A stretch of 57,714 bases of DNA from Phycisphaerae bacterium (GTDB lineage Bacteria > Planctomycetota > Phycisphaerae > SM23-33). Location of the stretch: contig WRDM01000013.1 of assembly GCA_009783465.1 (NCBI GenBank), forward strand, positions 1-57,714, given 5' to 3'. The position numbers were made by a program, and so were the translations under genes. This document shows positions 43,658 to 52,205 of this stretch, in pieces (the first letter of the stretch is position 1; each line of letters opens with the position of its first letter). A model generated the notes under the pieces. It did not search any database. It saw nothing but the letters and a program-made list of their open reading frames with translations, and was not told the DNA's origin.

Positions 43658-44740
43658 TTACGGAATCGCCCTCGGTCCGGCCGGCCGAACGCCTGATGGC
43701 TCTGGCGATTCCTGAAGGATGGCCAGTATGGATTCCTGGAACATCTCCAGTGCCAGCGTCGCCTGAGGCCCATTGGGTTTGGAGAGCCCCTCCGCAATGG
43801 CCTGAAGGGCCTGCATGGGCCCGCGGTCGGGATCGAACCAGGCGAAATAGGCCTTGATCAGGGCGATTTCGGCGTCGCCGGGCCGCGAGGCCATGTACTC
43901 GTCAAGCCGACGAAGGTCGCTGACGTAGGCGGTACGGTCGCCGTAGAAATCCCGAGGCCGGAGCCTGGCGCGGGGCAACTGCGGAAGCTGACGAAGAACT
44001 TGCCGTAAATACAATGCACAAGCGGAGTACGAACCGCCCGCGAATTTCGCGTGGGCCATGCTCAACAAGCTTTCGGGATCGTTTCCGATCCGGTGAGCCA
44101 TTTCGAATTTGGAAAAGGCCGTCACGTACTGCCGGTCGCGGAAGGCCCGCTCGCCGTCCCGCATGCACCGGGCGTACGTGCTCTCATCTTCCGGCGCCAG
44201 CGACGTGATCGCATCGGTCGAGTCAGCCAACGCGGACTCATCGGGGCCAAACACCTGCCCGCCGCTGACGGTCGGTTCGGCCCTGGAAAACAACTTACTG
44301 ATGCCGGTGGCTCCGCCAACGTCCCGCGACATGCTGAGTCCCGTGTCATACCGCTGGCCTCGCGATGTGAAAGGGTCCGCCGCTTCGGTGGAAAAGGACG
44401 TGCCCGCCGATCCCCGCAACGATCGTGACGACGCGGACGTGCTGACGGAGGTGGAAAAACTGGCATAAGGCGACGCCCCGCCGCCGCTACTGCGGAATGA
44501 GTAATTCTGCCCCGCCCCGCCACTGCCGCCGCTGATGGAGCTCTGCAGGCTGCCCGCACTGGTCGAATATTGCGAAAATGACGACATGCCTGAAGACCGG
44601 CCAAACGTGGACGAAGGACTCCCCGCCCCCAGCGTGGACAACCGCACCGTATTGCGTCCCTGGGCCTGGGCAGGCCAACCCGCACAGACCGACACCGCCC
44701 CTGCCGCCAGAATAATCAGTATGCCCGGTCGTATCCTCAT
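43658..44740 (-). CDS. Secreted Ser/Gly-rich protein with C-terminal helical repeats
   Basis: A 360-residue protein with a signal peptide (MRIRPGILIILAAGAVSV... AQAQ), a low-complexity middle rich in Ser and Gly (SGMSSFSQYSTSAGSLQSS, SFSTSVSTSASSRSLRG) and a helical C-terminal half resembling TPR-type repeats (RAFRDRQYVTAFSKFEMAHR, DPESLLSMAHAKFAGGSYSA). AGGAAGG precedes the ATG at 44740. Function is unknown; a surface or envelope role is likely. It has its own terminator and lies upstream of the glycan operon on the same strand. Confidence 0.72.
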   Translation of the reverse strand: MRIRPGILIILAAGAVSVCAGWPAQAQGRNTVRLSTLGAGSPSSTFGRSSGMSSFSQYSTSAGSLQSSISGGSGGAGQNYSFRSSGGGASPYASFSTSVSTSASSRSLRGSAGTSFSTEAADPFTSRGQRYDTGLSMSRDVGGATGISKLFSRAEPTVSGGQVFGPDESALADSTDAITSLAPEDESTYARCMRDGERAFRDRQYVTAFSKFEMAHRIGNDPESLLSMAHAKFAGGSYSACALYLRQVLRQLPQLPRARLRPRDFYGDRTAYVSDLRRLDEYMASRPGDAEIALIKAYFAWFDPDRGPMQALQAIAEGLSKPNGPQATLALEMFQESILAILQESPEPSGVRPAGPRAIP

Positions 44741-44865
44741 CTTGCCTTCCTGATTCCCACCCAGCACGAACGTATTATACCCAACGACACCGCCTCACAC
44801 TATTCGTTTTTTACAAAACCGGAAATCTCGCTATAACGTTATCGGCGTTTGGCCTGTCATTCTCC

Positions 44866-44996
44866 ACGTGACGCGGGCGTCTCACCCGCGTAGACCGTAT
44901 AAAACGCCTTGTTTCTCGTCATAACGTCAACTGTCTGGAACGGTCAGCGAGGGCTGGAAGCCCTCGCGACACGCGGGCAAGATGCCCGCGTCACAT
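44866..44996. repeat. GTGACGCGGGCG hairpin next to ymdB-like gene
   Basis: GTGACGCGGGCGTCTCACCC with GCGT at 44868 faces ACGCGGGCAAGATGCCCGCG with TCAC ending at 44994; a small GGGCTGGAAGCCC hairpin lies within. The stop codon of the YmdB-like gene begins 4 bases beyond the right end. Same family as 5601 and 25523. Confidence 0.88.
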
Positions 44997-44997
44997 C

Positions 44998-45852
44998 TCA
45001 CGTTTTCGTCATCGCTTTGTCAGGCCAGCCGTCGTCCGCGTCGTACACGCCGCCTTCGTGCACCCGGCCTTTGATTTCGATCCGCTCCACCGCCATCGCC
45101 CGACCCGTCGAGCCGTCCACCGTCACCAGCACGCCGCTGAGCCTCGGATCGCCGCGGGCAATTTCATAGTGACACGGCATGGACGTCGTCAGCGACGACA
45201 GCACGCGGTCCCGCCGCCGACCCAGCACGCCCTCGTACGGGCCTGTCATGCCCACGTCGCTCACGTGGGCCGTCCCACCGTCCAGAACGCGGACATCCGC
45301 CGTCGGCACGTGCGTATGCGTCCCGAACACCACGCTCGCCCGCCCGTTGAGGTGCCACCCCATCGCCACCTTCTCGCTGGAGGCCTCCGCGTGAAAATCC
45401 ACCACGCGGATGCGGGCGTTGTGCGGCAACTCGTTGAAAATCCGATCCATCGCCGCCCACGGCGAATCGTTCGAACCCATGTACAACTGCCCCAGCGCGC
45501 ACGTGACCGCCACGTCGTGCATGCCGCTCTTGGTGGGCAGGACCGTCCACGTCCGCCCGACGGCCGAGGCGGACAGATTGGCGGGCCGGATGATGCGGGG
45601 CGAGTTTTGCAGCAGGGACAGCACGTCGCGTTTGCGGAAGACGTGATCGCCCATCGTGACGCAATCGACGCCCCAGGCCAGCAGCTTGTTGAAAATCGCG
45701 GGCGTCATCCCGCTGCCGCCGGCGGCGTTCTCCGCGTTGCACACGACAAACTCGATCTGCCGCTCGGCAATCAAGGCCGGCAGATGATCCTCCAACACGC
45801 ATCGGCCTGGCTTGCCGACCACGTCACCGATACACAAAATCGCAATGGGCAT
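44998..45852 (-). CDS. YmdB-type metallophosphoesterase (TIGR00282 family)
   Basis: A 284-residue calcineurin-fold phosphodiesterase. Metal ligands appear in ILCIGDVVGKPG (D), CNAENAAGGSG (N and E), TMGDHVF (D-H), VDFHAEASSEK (H-E) and FGTHTHVPTAD (H-x-H). The order and size fit the YmdB/TIGR00282 family, which hydrolyses 2',3'-cyclic nucleotides and influences biofilm decisions in Bacillus. It is a single gene between repeat-filled spacers. Confidence 0.93.
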   Translation of the reverse strand: MPIAILCIGDVVGKPGRCVLEDHLPALIAERQIEFVVCNAENAAGGSGMTPAIFNKLLAWGVDCVTMGDHVFRKRDVLSLLQNSPRIIRPANLSASAVGRTWTVLPTKSGMHDVAVTCALGQLYMGSNDSPWAAMDRIFNELPHNARIRVVDFHAEASSEKVAMGWHLNGRASVVFGTHTHVPTADVRVLDGGTAHVSDVGMTGPYEGVLGRRRDRVLSSLTTSMPCHYEIARGDPRLSGVLVTVDGSTGRAMAVERIEIKGRVHEGGVYDADDGWPDKAMTKT

Positions 45853-45893
45853 GTCCGCCTGTCACTTCCTAGCCCCCGCACGAACGCCGTCAG

Positions 45894-45939
45894 GGCACCG
45901 TTATTTTTACCATAGAGGCACGGAGAACCACAGAGAAAT
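45894..45939. repeat. Dispersed 46-bp repeat, copy 2
   Basis: Inverted copy of the segment at 7795-7840 (44 of 46 bases identical), with core AGAGGCACGGAGAACCACAG. It forms the outer left edge of the repeat-filled spacer 45853-46565, which holds no gene. Confidence 0.8.
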
Positions 45940-45963
45940 CGCGAAAACGTCCTGCTTGGGGTG

Positions 45964-46390
45964 CACGTCACGTTTATAGGTGAAGGAAACAGGGTGGCCG
46001 CAGGGCATGGAACACAACGGAGCGACCTCCCCGGCCTCGCGTTGACGTGGGCGGCACACAGCCGCGAAGCGGCGTCGTGTTTCGCCCCGAGTGAGCCGTA
46101 CTCGGCGAACCCGGGGGGTGCAAATTTTTGTCCTTTTCTTTGGCCTGACGCCACGGGCCGAGGCCACATCGTCGCGCGAAGTCGGCGGCGAACGACGTGC
46201 ACGTTCCCTTGTGCGCGTCGTTCGAAGCCGTGCCCGCCCGCGTGTCCGTCCTCGGCCCGTGGCGTCAGGCGACGTTATGATGGAGAGAAAAATCTCCACC
46301 CCAGGGTTCGCGAGTACGCTCGCCCTGGGCTAAAACGACGCCGCTTCGCGGCTGTGTGCCGCCCACGTCAACGTGAGGCCGGGAAGGCCG
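45964..46390. repeat. Concentric nested inverted-repeat block 3 (sequence variant)
   Basis: Shells: GGCCTCGCGTTGACGTGGGC followed by GGCACACAGCCGCGAAGCGG from 46033 against the complement ending near 46383; GCCTGACGCCACGGGCCGAG at 46143 against CTCGGCCCGTGGCGTCAGGC ending at 46270; core hairpin GAACGACGTGCACG...GCGCGTCGTTCG at 46189-46223. The variant bases (GCCGCGAAGCGGC for GCCCCAACGGGGC, GGGCC for TGGCC) occur in both arms. Confidence 0.92.
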
Positions 46391-46445
46391 ATCGGTTGTT
46401 TGCCACGTCAAAATCGTATCCCTGCGATGTTACAATCTCGATCAG

Positions 46446-46471
46446 TTTCGGATTTCGAGTTTCGGATTTCC
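46446..46471. repeat. TTTCGGAT-type short tandem repeat
   Basis: TTTCGGATTTCGAGTTTCGG followed by ATTTCC; the complement of the array at 36479. It lies about 95 bp before the first UROD-like gene. Confidence 0.7.
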
Positions 46472-46565
46472 AGCGGACAATCCCGTCGACGCGCGGTACA
46501 CTGCGCGCGATGGAATGAGGAGTTCCGTCGACGGGAAACAACACAAACAGGAAAGACAAAACCCC

Positions 46566-47741
46566 ATGGCCCCCGACGACACGTTGCCGGCTGACGGCAT
46601 TCATCGTATGGTTCCGCGCGACCGCATGACCAAGAGCGCCCAGCGGCTTCGCGATTATTACGAGTTCAAGCCCGGCGCGCCGTTTTATTCGTGCGAGTTC
46701 GCCAACGGCTATTTTTTCACGATGGAGCGGTGGAAAAACGAAGGCATGCCGCAGGACGTGCCCCTGGCGGAGTTGTTCGGCTTCGACGAACCGTCGTGGG
46801 TGCAGCTCTGGGGTGCCGGCTGGGGAAGCCTGCCCCTCGACCCGCACTTTGACGAGGAACTCATCGAGGACCGCGGCGAGCACGAGGTCATCCGCGACGG
46901 CCTGGGACGCCACGTCCTCTACTTCAAGGGCAATCACGATGGGTACATGCCCGAGTACATCGACCATCCCGTCAAGGATCAGAAGAGTTGGGAGGAACTG
47001 CTCCTGCCTCGGCTGAACCCCAACAGCGCCGAGATCTGGAAGGACCACGATGCGACCGTCGCCGCCGGAAAACGCGATGCCGCCAAGGGCTTCGTCGTCA
47101 TGCAGCGGGCCGTCGGCGGATACATGTGGCTGCGAAGCCTCGTCGGCCCCGTCGAGCTGCTCTACATGGTGCACGACAATCCCAAGCTGATTCACACGAT
47201 GATGGAGACGTGGACGCGATTCGTGGATTTCGTGGTGGCGAAAAACCAGCAGCATTTCACGTTGGATTCGCTGTTTTTCGGCGAAGACATCTGCTACAAT
47301 CACGGCCCGCTGATTTCGCCGGACATGATTCGCGAGTTTCTGCTGCCGTATTATCAGCAGGTGGTGGACAACGCCCGCCAGCGACAGATCGACAAGACGC
47401 GACACATGGTGTTCCAGATCGACACGGACGGCCTGGCCACGCCGACGATTCCGATTTACCAGACGGTCGGCATGGACGAGATGAGCCCGTTCGAAGTCGC
47501 CAGCGGCTGCGACGTGGTGGAGATCGGCCGACAGTTCCCGACGCTGCTGATGAACGGCGGCATCGACAAACGGATCATGGGCCACTCCAAGGCCGCCATC
47601 GACGAGCACCTCGAACGCATCCTCCCGGCCATGCGTCGCCGCGGCGGCTACTACCCCACCTGCGACCACGGCGTGCCGCTGACGGTAAGCTATGAGAACT
47701 ACTTGCACTACCGGAAACGGTGTTTGGAATTGGGCGGGTAA
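46566..47741 (+). CDS. UROD/MtaA-family protein 1
   Basis: A 391-residue protein of the uroporphyrinogen decarboxylase superfamily, which also holds methyltransferases acting on corrinoid proteins. Visible family features: FVVMQRAVGGYMWLRSLVGP, ELLYMVHDNPKLIHTMME, FFGEDICYNHGPLISPDMIREFLLPYY, QIDTDGLATPTIPIY, SGCDVVEIG and GGIDKRIM. The arginine-rich heme-substrate signature of true HemE at the N-terminus is missing, so a methyltransferase or an unknown role is more likely. AGGAAAG precedes the ATG at 46566; an upstream ATG at 46515 is less likely. A paralogue follows 225 bp downstream. Confidence 0.82.
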   Translation: MAPDDTLPADGIHRMVPRDRMTKSAQRLRDYYEFKPGAPFYSCEFANGYFFTMERWKNEGMPQDVPLAELFGFDEPSWVQLWGAGWGSLPLDPHFDEELIEDRGEHEVIRDGLGRHVLYFKGNHDGYMPEYIDHPVKDQKSWEELLLPRLNPNSAEIWKDHDATVAAGKRDAAKGFVVMQRAVGGYMWLRSLVGPVELLYMVHDNPKLIHTMMETWTRFVDFVVAKNQQHFTLDSLFFGEDICYNHGPLISPDMIREFLLPYYQQVVDNARQRQIDKTRHMVFQIDTDGLATPTIPIYQTVGMDEMSPFEVASGCDVVEIGRQFPTLLMNGGIDKRIMGHSKAAIDEHLERILPAMRRRGGYYPTCDHGVPLTVSYENYLHYRKRCLELGG

Positions 47742-47785
47742 ACGGCGGACCTCGGGATTTCGTTTGCTCGATGGTAAATCCTTGC

Positions 47786-47902
47786 CGCCAATTCCGAGGG
47801 AACGTTTTCGTTGACTCGTTAACTGGTTAACTCGTTAATGGGTTTGCCGAATTACGAGTTAACGAATTAACGAGTCAACGAAAACGTTCCCTCGAATTGG
47901 CG
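47786..47902. repeat. Octamer hairpin, GTTAACTC family
   Basis: CGCCAATTCCGAGGGAACG and TTTTCGTTGACTCGTTAACT face AGTTAACGAATTAACGAG and TCAACGAAAACGTTCCCTCG; the words ACTCGTTA and ACTGGTTA alternate with an 8-bp period. One base is missing in the right arm (CTCGAATTGGCG). It fills the spacer between the two UROD-like genes. Confidence 0.92.
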
Positions 47903-47965
47903 ATGCGATTTCACCGTCGAACCACGAAAGCCCGAGTCCCGATTGCCGCAAGAAAGGAACACACA

Positions 47966-49063
47966 ATGAACTCCCTCGAACGTTTCCACGCCTGCATGGA
48001 CTATCAGCCGGTCGACCACACGCCGTTCTGGGGGTGGGGCGCGTGGCCGGAGACGATTGAGCGATGGCAGGCCGAGGGTTTCGTGCCGGGGCGCGACGAT
48101 CCCGATGCGCCGTGCGATCCGCGCACGGGGGCAGGCCATTGGTTCTTCCCCAACCCGCCGTTCGAACACAAAATCATCGAGGAGACCGACGACCGCGTCG
48201 TCTACGTCAACCACGAAGGCATCCTGATGAAGGAGCGCAAGGACCAGCGCTGGAGCTCCATGCCGCAATTTCTCAAATTTCCCGTGGAAACCCGCGAGGA
48301 ATTCCGCCAGTTCTGGGCCGAACGAATGACGCCCGACCCCGCCGCCCGCATCGGCGGCGACGGTGGCGATGGCGGTGATTGGAAAAAAACCCTGCGCGAC
48401 CTCCGCGCCGCCCCTATGCCCTTCATCGTCATCTCCGACCGCTGGGGCGGATTCTTCGGACCGCTGCGGAACCTCGTGGGCGTCGAAAACCTCTGCATGC
48501 TCTTCCACGACGACCCGGCCTTCGTCGAGGAAATGATGGACGCCAACGCCGACTTCATCATCGCCCTCATGGGCCAGGTCCTCGACGTCATCGCCATCGA
48601 CGCGTTCGCCTTCTGGGAAGACATGGCCTACAACCACGCGCCGCTGATCTCGCCCGACCACGTGCGACGATTCATGCTTCCGCGGTATCGACGCGTGGGC
48701 GATTTCCTGCGGAGTCGCGGCGTGAAATACATCGGCCTCGACAGCGACGGGCAGATCGACTCGCTCATCCCCGTCTGGCTGGACGCGGGGCTGAATTTCC
48801 TCTACCCCTTCGAGGTGCAGTCAGGCATGGACGTGCTGGCCGTGCGGAAAAAATATGGCCGCGAGCTGCGCATCTGGGGCGGCGTGGACAAACGGGCGCT
48901 GGCGAAAGGCCCGGCGGCGATCGACGCGGAGTTGCGTCGCGTCGCCCCGCTGATTCCCGAGGGCGGCTTCATCCCGCACACCGATCACTCCGCCCCGCCG
49001 GATATTTCGTATCCAAACTATTGTTATTACATCCAGCAGTTGGCGAAAGTCTGCGGGAAGTAG
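47966..49063 (+). CDS. UROD/MtaA-family protein 2
   Basis: A 365-residue paralogue of the preceding protein. It starts MNSLERFHACMDYQPVDHTPFWGWG, a typical N-terminus for UROD-like methyltransferase proteins, and has GFFGPLRNLVGVENLCMLF, VIAIDAFAFWEDMAYNHAPL, ISPDHVRRFMLPRYRRV, GLDSDGQIDSLIPVWLDAG, PFEVQSGMDVLAVR and GGVDKRALAKGP. AAAGGAAC lies 5-10 bases before the ATG. Substrate unknown; methyl transfer in a corrinoid system would need partner genes that are not in the window. Confidence 0.85.
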   Translation: MNSLERFHACMDYQPVDHTPFWGWGAWPETIERWQAEGFVPGRDDPDAPCDPRTGAGHWFFPNPPFEHKIIEETDDRVVYVNHEGILMKERKDQRWSSMPQFLKFPVETREEFRQFWAERMTPDPAARIGGDGGDGGDWKKTLRDLRAAPMPFIVISDRWGGFFGPLRNLVGVENLCMLFHDDPAFVEEMMDANADFIIALMGQVLDVIAIDAFAFWEDMAYNHAPLISPDHVRRFMLPRYRRVGDFLRSRGVKYIGLDSDGQIDSLIPVWLDAGLNFLYPFEVQSGMDVLAVRKKYGRELRIWGGVDKRALAKGPAAIDAELRRVAPLIPEGGFIPHTDHSAPPDISYPNYCYYIQQLAKVCGK

Positions 49064-49073
49064 ACGGTTCGAA

Positions 49074-49589
49074 ATCTGGCTCCGCCTGTTTGCATTGCAG
49101 GACGTTGTGTAAAACGAACCGAATGACACGGCAACGACATTACATGGAAACGGACGGTTTGGCCTCCCCGGTCTCGCTCGGAAGCACAGGTACACAGCCC
49201 CAACGGGGCGTCTTGGGTAGCCCAGGGTGAGCGGTACGCCGCGAACCCTGGGGATGAAGATTTTTTCCTTTCCACCTCGTGCCTGACGCCACTGGCCGAT
49301 GTCGCGCACGCTGGCCTGTACGGCTTCGAACGACGCGAACAGGGAGCTGTGCGCGTCGTTCGAAGCCGTCTTCGCATGACGGTGTGCCCTCGGCCAATGG
49401 CGTCAGGCACGATGAAAGGTTCGAAAATCACCTATTCCCAGGGTTCGCGGCGTACCGCTCACCCTGGGCTACCCAAGACGCCCCGTTGGGGCTGTGTGTC
49501 TGTGCTCCCAAGCGAAACCGGGAAGGCCAATCTATTTATTCACCACGTCCTACAACGCAATCCTGCAACGCAAACAGGCGGAGCCAGAT
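49074..49589. repeat. Concentric nested inverted-repeat block 4, the most complete
   Basis: Shells from outside: ATCTGGCTCCGCCTGTTTGC at 49074 against GCAAACAGGCGGAGCCAGAT ending at 49589; TTGGCCTCCCCGGT...CACAGCCCCAACGGGGC and GTCTTGGGTAGCCCAGGGTG with AGCGGTACGCCGCGAACCCT (49158-49251) against the complement at 49434-49530; GTGCCTGACGCCACTGGCCG at 49279 against CGGCCAATGGCGTCAGGCAC ending at 49410; core ACGGCTTCGAACGACGCG against CGCGTCGTTCGAAGCCGT at 49320-49369. Open frames over this block are not genes. Confidence 0.93.
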
Positions 49590-49611
49590 CTACGTTTTCT
49601 CGAACAATCCA

Positions 49612-50997
49612 TCAAAATCCCGGCAGGAATTTCTTCTGTGCTTTGTAGAGTTTATAGGTCATTTCGCGAATTTCCGCCGGGGAGCAGACGGCGGCGGTGA
49701 GCGGATCGAGCATGAGGGCCTGGGCGGCCAGGTCGATGTCGCGCTGAATGCACGCGTCGGCGGCCAGGTCGAACATCCGCATGTTGGAATCGCACAAGGC
49801 GGCGCAGGCCTTGGGCAGCGGGCCGAAATGCGTCGGATGCACACCCATCTTGTCGACGGTGCAGGCGACCTCGACCACGCCGTCGCCGGGCAGGTTCTCG
49901 ATCAGCCCCGTGTTGGGCACGGAGGCGTAAATCGTGAACGGCGCGTTCGTCTCCATCGCCTCGATAATGTAACTGGCGTACTCGTAACTGCGCCCGACGG
50001 GAATCTCCGCCTTGCCGGCAATCTGATCGACGCGACGCTGATCGTTATTCTTCCGCCAGGTCGGCCAACTGTCCGCGTAAAACCGGCTGCCGCCGTTGTA
50101 GCCGGGACGGCAGTATTTCTTCAGTAGATCCTTCCGCTTGCGATAATACGGCAGGTACTCGCTGTCATGGCCGCTGGACTCGGTGCAGTAAAACCCGAAG
50201 TGCTCCATCATGTCGAACCGCACCACGTCGAGTTCGTTGAATTCCTTGTCGGTCCGCACGCGCTTTTTCAGGGCAGGATACAGGTCTTTGCCGTGGTGGC
50301 TGTACTCGGTGAACCACGCGAGGTGGTTGACGCCCGCGCATTTCCAGGTGAGTTCGTGGTACGGCAGATTCGCCCACGAGGCCAGCGAATGGCTGGCCGC
50401 CTGCACGCTGTGGCACAGCCCGACCGCCTTGGCCCCCGGCACGGCCCGGTGGGCGGCCAGGCACAGGATGCTCATCGGATTGGTGTAATTGAGCACCCAC
50501 GCGCGCGGACAAAGTTTTTCGATGTCGCGAAGCATGTCGAGATAAACGGGCACGGTTCGCAGGCCTTTGAACACCCCGCCAGGCCCCGTCGTGTCGCCGA
50601 TGCACTGATCCACGCCGTATTCCAGCGGGATGTCGTTGTCCCACGCAACGCACTCGACGCCGCTGACCTCGATGCAGTTGATGACGTAATCGGCGCCAGC
50701 CAGCACGTCGCGGCGGTCCGTGGTGGCCGTGACGGTCCAGTTTCGGCCCGTGACTTCGACGATTTTCTTGCACAGCCCCTCGGCCAGTTTCAGCCGCTTG
50801 GGCGCGATGTCGACGACGGCCAATTCGCCGCGGTCAACGCCGGGGATGTTCATCACGTCGGCGAAGAGCGTGCCGAGAAATCCGCTGCCCGCGCCGAGAA
50901 ACACCACCTTCAACGGCCGACTCACGCGGTCGGCAATCCCCATCTCCGTACGCTTGCTGTGCTCGACATGCCCGAGGTCCAGTTTTTTCGTGGCCAT
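49612..50997 (-). CDS. GH4 family glycosidase (alpha-galactosidase/6-phospho-glucosidase type)
   Basis: A 461-residue NAD- and metal-dependent glycosidase that works by oxidation, elimination and re-reduction. NAD site KVVFLGAGSGFLGTL (residues 30-44), NCIEVSG, WVLNYTNPM, metal ligands Cys-His in VGLCHSVQ, GVNHLAWFTEYSHHG, and YAxYIIEAME further on. GH4 includes alpha-galactosidase, alpha-glucuronidase and 6-phospho-glycosidases; the substrate is not certain, but similarity in layout to MelA favours alpha-galactoside or uronide. The ATG at 50997 has AAGGAG 9 bases upstream. The open frame that extends to 52191 beyond this start is antisense to another gene. Confidence 0.94.
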   Translation of the reverse strand: MATKKLDLGHVEHSKRTEMGIADRVSRPLKVVFLGAGSGFLGTLFADVMNIPGVDRGELAVVDIAPKRLKLAEGLCKKIVEVTGRNWTVTATTDRRDVLAGADYVINCIEVSGVECVAWDNDIPLEYGVDQCIGDTTGPGGVFKGLRTVPVYLDMLRDIEKLCPRAWVLNYTNPMSILCLAAHRAVPGAKAVGLCHSVQAASHSLASWANLPYHELTWKCAGVNHLAWFTEYSHHGKDLYPALKKRVRTDKEFNELDVVRFDMMEHFGFYCTESSGHDSEYLPYYRKRKDLLKKYCRPGYNGGSRFYADSWPTWRKNNDQRRVDQIAGKAEIPVGRSYEYASYIIEAMETNAPFTIYASVPNTGLIENLPGDGVVEVACTVDKMGVHPTHFGPLPKACAALCDSNMRMFDLAADACIQRDIDLAAQALMLDPLTAAVCSPAEIREMTYKLYKAQKKFLPGF

Positions 50998-51090
50998 GAT
51001 GGCTCTCCTTTGCTTGGCGCGGCGCGGATTATACCGTACACGGCGGACAGTGGGTAGTGGATCGTTCACTCCTGTGGTACAGTGGCCCGC

Positions 51091-52161
51091 ATGAAACGGA
51101 TTGGCATGTCCATCCTGCACCTGGCACTGGCGGGCCTGCTGGCGACGGCGGCGGGCTGCGTGTACGATCAGCCGAAGCTGCCCGCGTCCCTGGCCGAGTA
51201 CGACGCCATGCTCCACGCCGGGCCTCGATACCCCGACCTCACCATCCTCCTGCTCAACCGGCAGCGAATGATGGACGACGACTGCGGCGAACCCCAACGC
51301 GTCGAGTCGCTCCGCCTGGTCCACCGATTGGCCGGCGACGAGCCGGGCGTGCGGCAGGACGTCCGCACGCTGCTGTGCCACCCCGCCACGCCCGAATCGC
51401 TGCGGCAGGCCTCGCTCGAACTGACGCTGGCCACACACACGCCCTTCGCGACAACCTACGCCGCCTTCGCGGCCAACGGATATACGTTCCGCCAGCGCGA
51501 CCTGCATCTGATCGAACGCCTCGCCGCCGACACGTCGCGGCAACCGTTCACGCGGGCACAACTGGTCGAAAAAATTCGCGCCACCCTGGCCGCGAGGGAG
51601 CACGTCCACATCGCCGCGCCCGCGCCAGAAACCGACGTGCTCGACCCGATCCCAACCAGGACGGCCAGCGGACCCATCGACGTCTTCGACGATCATCTCA
51701 CCACGCTCACCCACGCGGACCTGTGGAATATCTATCTCTTCCAGGAAACGCTCGCCCGCCCCGACGTGCAGCGAGGCCTCGCCGCCGCCGTCCGCGACGA
51801 CCGCGCGGACACCACCTCCGCCTGGGGCGGATTGATCTTCTACGCCAGCCAACACGCCGACATGGTCCGCTACAAAACGCCCGCCGAGGAAGGCCGATCC
51901 GACTTCCGGCACGCGTTCAACCCCAAGGCCGTCGAAGCCGGCCGCGACGCGCTGGCCCGCTTCCAGTTCCATTTCGAAAAGGCCCACAACACCATGCGGG
52001 CGGGCCCCACCCGTGCCGACCTCGCCGACGCCGCCGCGTTCGACGCCTACGGCCTGATCCTCACCACCATCAACGACCACGCCCTCTGCGCCCACTACTA
52101 CACCCCCCAAGGCGCCATCGTCTCCCTGGGCGTCTACACGTTCGCGGAAACAAAACCTTGA
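51091..52161 (+). CDS. Lipoprotein of unknown function
   Basis: A 356-residue lipoprotein: MKRIGMSILHLALAGLLATAAGC carries a lipobox ending at Cys 23 (seen as LLATAAGC). The mature part is mostly helical (AEYDAMLHAGPRYPDLTILLLN, RVESLRLVHRLAGDEPGVRQDV) with HEAT-like character, followed by WNIYLFQETLARPDVQRGLA and RYKTPAEEGRSDFRHAF. I recognise no family. A GTG at 51082 is an alternative start; neither has a clear ribosome site. It is divergent from the GH4 gene and 44 bp upstream of ruvC. Confidence 0.72.
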   Translation: MKRIGMSILHLALAGLLATAAGCVYDQPKLPASLAEYDAMLHAGPRYPDLTILLLNRQRMMDDDCGEPQRVESLRLVHRLAGDEPGVRQDVRTLLCHPATPESLRQASLELTLATHTPFATTYAAFAANGYTFRQRDLHLIERLAADTSRQPFTRAQLVEKIRATLAAREHVHIAAPAPETDVLDPIPTRTASGPIDVFDDHLTTLTHADLWNIYLFQETLARPDVQRGLAAAVRDDRADTTSAWGGLIFYASQHADMVRYKTPAEEGRSDFRHAFNPKAVEAGRDALARFQFHFEKAHNTMRAGPTRADLADAAAFDAYGLILTTINDHALCAHYYTPQGAIVSLGVYTFAETKP

Positions 52162-52205
52162 ATTTTCGCGTTTCGAATTCCTCGCCGACACGCTACGCTG
52201 GCGGC

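Noticed and set aside
49612-52191. Upstream extension of the GH4 frame to 859 codons
   Set aside because: The extra part is antisense to the lipoprotein at 51091-52161; a strong ribosome site marks the ATG at 50997.
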